Source: Opisthocomus hoazin (Eukaryota > Chordata > Aves > Opisthocomiformes > Opisthocomidae). From it: a stretch of DNA of 64,000 nt. Shown in pieces: positions 60,655 to 64,000 of this stretch. Below the pieces are notes generated by a model, which worked only from the letters and a program-made list of their open reading frames with translations, was not told the origin of the DNA and did no database searches. The stretch's first letter is position 1; every line of letters starts with the position of its first letter. Position numbers and translations under genes: made by a program. Location of the stretch: contig NC_134414.1 of the NCBI RefSeq assembly GCF_030867145.1, positions 125,810,465-125,874,464 of the forward strand, written 5' to 3'.

Positions 60655-63040
60655 GTAAAACTGCACTATGTAAAATTCCACGTGAAAAATCACAAAGTTG
60701 GGTATTTCTTGATGACAGGATAACTTAGATTAATGAAAACAGGAAGCTATTTGAGAACAGATTCTAAAATTGCTGAGAAAGTGCCGGGGACTCTGAGCTG
60801 CGGTTTGGCTCACACAGCAGACCTGGTAGGGATTTGGATGCCATTCAGTTCATGCATGCTCATTTACAGGAATCCTGTCAAGAGAAGCTTGCCATAGCCA
60901 GACATCTTTATTCCCTGCTTCTTCCAAAATATGCCCCAGCTTTCTCCTACCACACAAATAATTCCTGTTCAACTTACTCAAAAGCCAGAATACACCATTT
61001 GTCCATATGTTCCCAGGTTTTCCTTAGACTGCACAGAAGTTTTCATTTGCTCTTTCAGAATTACTCTGTGCTTTAGCAGTTTGGGTTGAAAAAGCTGGTT
61101 TGTCTTCCACAGTTCTCATCTGCCATAACTTAAGAAAAAGCACTTAGTAATACTTGCCAGTTGAAGAATATCTCATAGCCAAAAATCAGCTGTTCTTGCT
61201 CCGGTTGAAAATTTACATTTTTTGATAGCAGGGAGTTTGAAACTGAAGAATCCCAGTGCAAAGATTTTCTTGTGAATGGTTCTCTGTATACTTTGAAAGG
61301 TTCAGGCAGGCTGGGACTTGTTATGCGAGGTGAGCTCAGATAACTGCCAAGAAAAAAAACCACCTCTAACATGGTAAAACAAAATCAGGCTTAAACTGTA
61401 TGAACAAGGTCTGATGCAAGTTCCAGCATGTATGTATTAGATCTTGTTTGTACTTTGTGAAATTTAATATCTGAACAACACTTGCAGTCATATGTCATTT
61501 TGCTTATTTAAGAAATAGAAACAGCATCTTCTGGCCTCATTACATGTTATTTTCAATACTGTTGTTCAAAAAGTGATGAAGTCTCTGTCTGGAACTTAGT
61601 TTCAGGCCTTTTAATTGGAAAACAAATAGTTTAATCAGCTGAAAATACATGCAGGCCAAAGACAAGTGACACTAGCAGACGAAGTGAAGTAGCCACACAA
61701 TTCAGGATGAACACCTATACATTTAATGAAACGTCTACATCGTGAATACATTGTTAAATTTTACCAAAATACAATGTCTCTTGAGAACAGAAAAGCCCCT
61801 TCACACCTATTCTTGATCGTTGTCTTCTGTAGGATACTGTACTACGATCATGTAGAAGATATTCAAAGGGTGTTTTGAGGAATAACTTTACATCAAAGAG
61901 ACTTTTAGACTCCTGCTAGTTGATGAGACAGGTGCTTTAAACCACATTCTGGAAGAGTCTTCCCACCTCTCCCCACATGTGGAACCTAGTTACCTGTACC
62001 TAAAGGAAATCAGAGTGCTTTACTTTTAAAACATAACTGTAGATATTACTATTATAATATCACAGTTTCAGAAGACAAGTCAACAGTGCCTTAGAATGGA
62101 TACCTGGCATTTGTTTACTGAATGTTTTACTAGTTTAAACTTGCACTATACATAAAATAGATGTTATTCCTGCGTATAAATGTCTTTGTTTAAAACTTCA
62201 GATAGATGAATACCTGAAAGAATAAGCACCATTTTCCCCCTTTCATTGCAGCTGCAGTTGCCTGACTCTGACTACTCATATTGACTTTGGCTACAGCATT
62301 AGGATTAATCCCAGTTTTACATAATATTGTAGGCCTTTCTGTTGCCACAAATATTTAGAGCTTCTTTTATAGTTTTCCTGAGAATATTGTCTTAAAAGCT
62401 TCATATTCCCACTAACAATTCAGAGTATTAATTCAGTGCTATTCCAGCAGGAATTGTGTTGATTTCATCAACATTCCTTTCCAGAGCTCAAACAGGACAA
62501 ATACATTCAAGGAACAGCCAGACAGAAATATTTTCTGTTAATCTGTTACTTAAACCAGTTGTAGATTGTTACTTTTTGTTCCAGGTGAATGATTCTAGTA
62601 GTATTAGAAATCAGCTGTGAGTAGTTGTACATCAATACTGATAAAGAAAATAAAACGTGGTTTTTTTTAGTTTTTAATTTTTTATTAAATCTTCTCAAGA
62701 CAGAGCTCTGGCCCCATTCACTTCTAACACCTGATCAGGTTTAGATTCCAGACAACTTTAATAATGGAGCCTGGCAGGACCCTAGTAGGTGGGTGTCACA
62801 GGTCCCTGGTGAATTATCCTCCAGCAGCTTAAATATATGGACATTTCAAGCAAAGAGAAAAACACCCCCCTTCATTTGTACATAGGTATTCAAGTTTAAA
62901 AAAACGAAAAAAAGAAAAGAGAGAGGTAAGCCATTGCTTTTAAAAAAAAAAAACAAAACAGGCTAACAGCAAACAGCAGGAGTTGCTTCATGAAGTATCA
63001 CAATGCATTAACAGCTTTTTTTATTCTCTACCATTTTTAG
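60655..63040 (+). other. PROS1: PROS1 intron 8
   Basis: 2.4-kb AT-rich intron with A runs near 62885-62955. No recognised repeat or gene; short frames at 60834-61372 are domain-free. Confidence 0.8.
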
Positions 63041-63159
63041 TCTGTTACTGCGTGTATCCCACTGAACCTTGAAAAGAATTATGAACTGCTTTACCTGGCA
63101 GAGCAATTTATAGGAATACCTGTTCTTTATTTAAAGTTTAAATTACCAAATGTCACGAG
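63041..63159 (+). CDS. PROS1: PROS1 exon 9: start of laminin-G domain 1
   Basis: 119 nt, phase 0 in and 2 out. Reads SVTACIPLNLEKNYELLYLA, then EQFIGIPVLYLKFKLPNVTR. It matches human VCLPLNLDTKYELLYLAEQFAGVVLYLKFRLPEISR, the linker cysteine and first strands of the SHBG-like region; it is one residue longer than the human exon. NVT is a possible glycosylation site. Acceptor TTTTTAG|TCT, donor ACGAG|GTAAGC. Confidence 0.96.
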
Positions 63160-64000
63160 GTAAGCATTTGCTATTGATAAAGTATGCATTGAAATTATGG
63201 ACATTTGTTTCCATTAATTTTCTGATGGTCTAGAAGGAGTGCATGCATAAATTATATCACCGTCTCCCCAGTGATTAAGATACCTTCATATGGAGAATGA
63301 ATTAACTCAGGTTCCTACATACACTAGCACTTAGAGGAAGCTAGAGTCATCTGAAAGCAGGCAGGCAAGAGTAATGTGTCTGGAGTCAGTTTGCAGCATC
63401 TCTTATTGGTTGTACCATGTCCTTGAGCCACCTCACCAGCACAGACATCAGTTGTCTTACATGGCAAAACTAAAACATCAGTACGTTTCTTCCAGATACC
63501 CCAGGAGCAGGTAGGAGGCAGCAGCAGCTGTGTGCCGGCCTGGAAACAGTACACAGCTAGAGCAAGACGTGCACTGTTGGCATTCCGATGTGATCACATC
63601 TCTGAATAACAGAGTTGAAGTCTTCCAGCTATTACAGTCCTGGTTACCAGTGCTGTTGCAGCGAGAGGTGTGCGGACTGGAGAAACAGTTCAAAGAGATC
63701 CAGACTTGAATGGGCAAAAAAGGAAGAGGATTGAGGGCAGCAAGTTTAATAGGCAGTAGGTCCTGTTGGTTTGTGGACAAGAGAGCAAAAAGATTGGTGC
63801 TTCCTCATGGCAGAGGCTTAATCTTTCCCTGAAGGAAAGAGCTGAGGAAGGTGAGAGGCAGTGATACAGATACAGGAAGGCATTTAGAATTCTCAACATA
63901 AAATTCAGATGTTACAGGAAAATAATTACTGTACAGCTTCCAGTTATATATGGGAATGGCTTTCATTTGGATATTGCTGCTAATTCTTCTCTGGGTAGCA
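63160..64000 (+). other. PROS1: PROS1 intron 9 (partial)
   Basis: Intron running off the right edge. Minus-strand frames here (63324-63899) have no domain. No next LamG exon is visible before the end. Confidence 0.75.

Larger units (their letters stand above)
43509..64000 (+). other. PROS1: PROS1 gene, 3'-truncated by the window
   Basis: Vitamin K-dependent protein S, a plasma cofactor of activated protein C and of TFPI and a ligand of TAM receptor kinases. Nine exons (lengths 79, 158, 25, 87, 123, 123, 126, 122, 119) encode signal peptide, propeptide ending RKRR, Gla domain, thrombin-sensitive loop, four EGF modules and the start of the first laminin-G domain. Exon sizes equal the human values at exons 2, 3, 4 and 5. 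The presence of the 25-residue loop between Cys47 and Cys72, and synteny with ARL13B, argue for PROS1 rather than its paralogue GAS6. The mature chain should start at residue 43. About 320 codons are here; the remaining LamG exons lie beyond 64000. Confidence 0.97.

Noticed and set aside
1-64000. CRISPR arrays, operons, phage or plasmid features
   Set aside because: Intron-exon structure, CpG island, CR1 and LTR content show vertebrate nuclear DNA; no regularly spaced repeats were seen.

Overview
The window is vertebrate nuclear DNA, almost certainly from a bird. The protein-coding exons read as vertebrate genes, the dispersed repeats are CR1 LINEs of the avian type (several 3' ends, one long copy with reverse-transcriptase remnants) and avian-style endogenous-retrovirus LTRs, and the gene order matches the conserved ARL13B / STX19 / PROS1 neighbourhood. 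The species cannot be told from the sequence alone.

Layout. From 1 to about 42.7 kb the minus strand carries ARL13B, a ciliary ARF-like GTPase. Its promoter and a non-coding first exon lie in a CpG island near 42.6 kb. Six coding exons can be read (37783-37841, 35974-36044, 32793-33042, 5648-5753, 3545-3747, 1048-1144), giving 262 codons with phases that join exactly. The C-terminal exons lie beyond position 1. A 27-kb intron (5754-32792) holds the plus-strand gene STX19 (20957-21835), whose whole coding sequence is in one exon, together with two LTRs and three CR1 copies. From 43.5 kb to the right edge the plus strand carries PROS1, vitamin K-dependent protein S. Nine exons are present: signal peptide, propeptide and Gla, a 25-nt linker, thrombin-sensitive loop, four EGF modules, and the start of the first laminin-G domain. 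They total 962 coding nt, again with every phase joining. The rest of PROS1 lies beyond 64000.

ARL13B and PROS1 are head to head across less than 1 kb of CpG island that contains CACGTG, several CCAAT boxes and a perfect 17-bp palindrome resembling an RFX X-box. The palindrome is notable because ARL13B is a cilium gene. Repeats matter here: two LTRs of one family lie inverted on either side of the shared promoter, and two same-strand CR1 tails flank STX19.

Points most worth a second look are an altered thrombin-sensitive loop in protein S (two of three mammalian cleavage arginines absent, two new ones present), an ARL13B acceptor preceded by about 153 nt without AG, the X-box-like palindrome, an exon-like 79-nt segment in a PROS1 intron with the wrong outgoing phase, and two long unassigned open frames in introns. 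I saw no convincing sign of an entirely new multi-gene system. Most of the window is ordinary intron.
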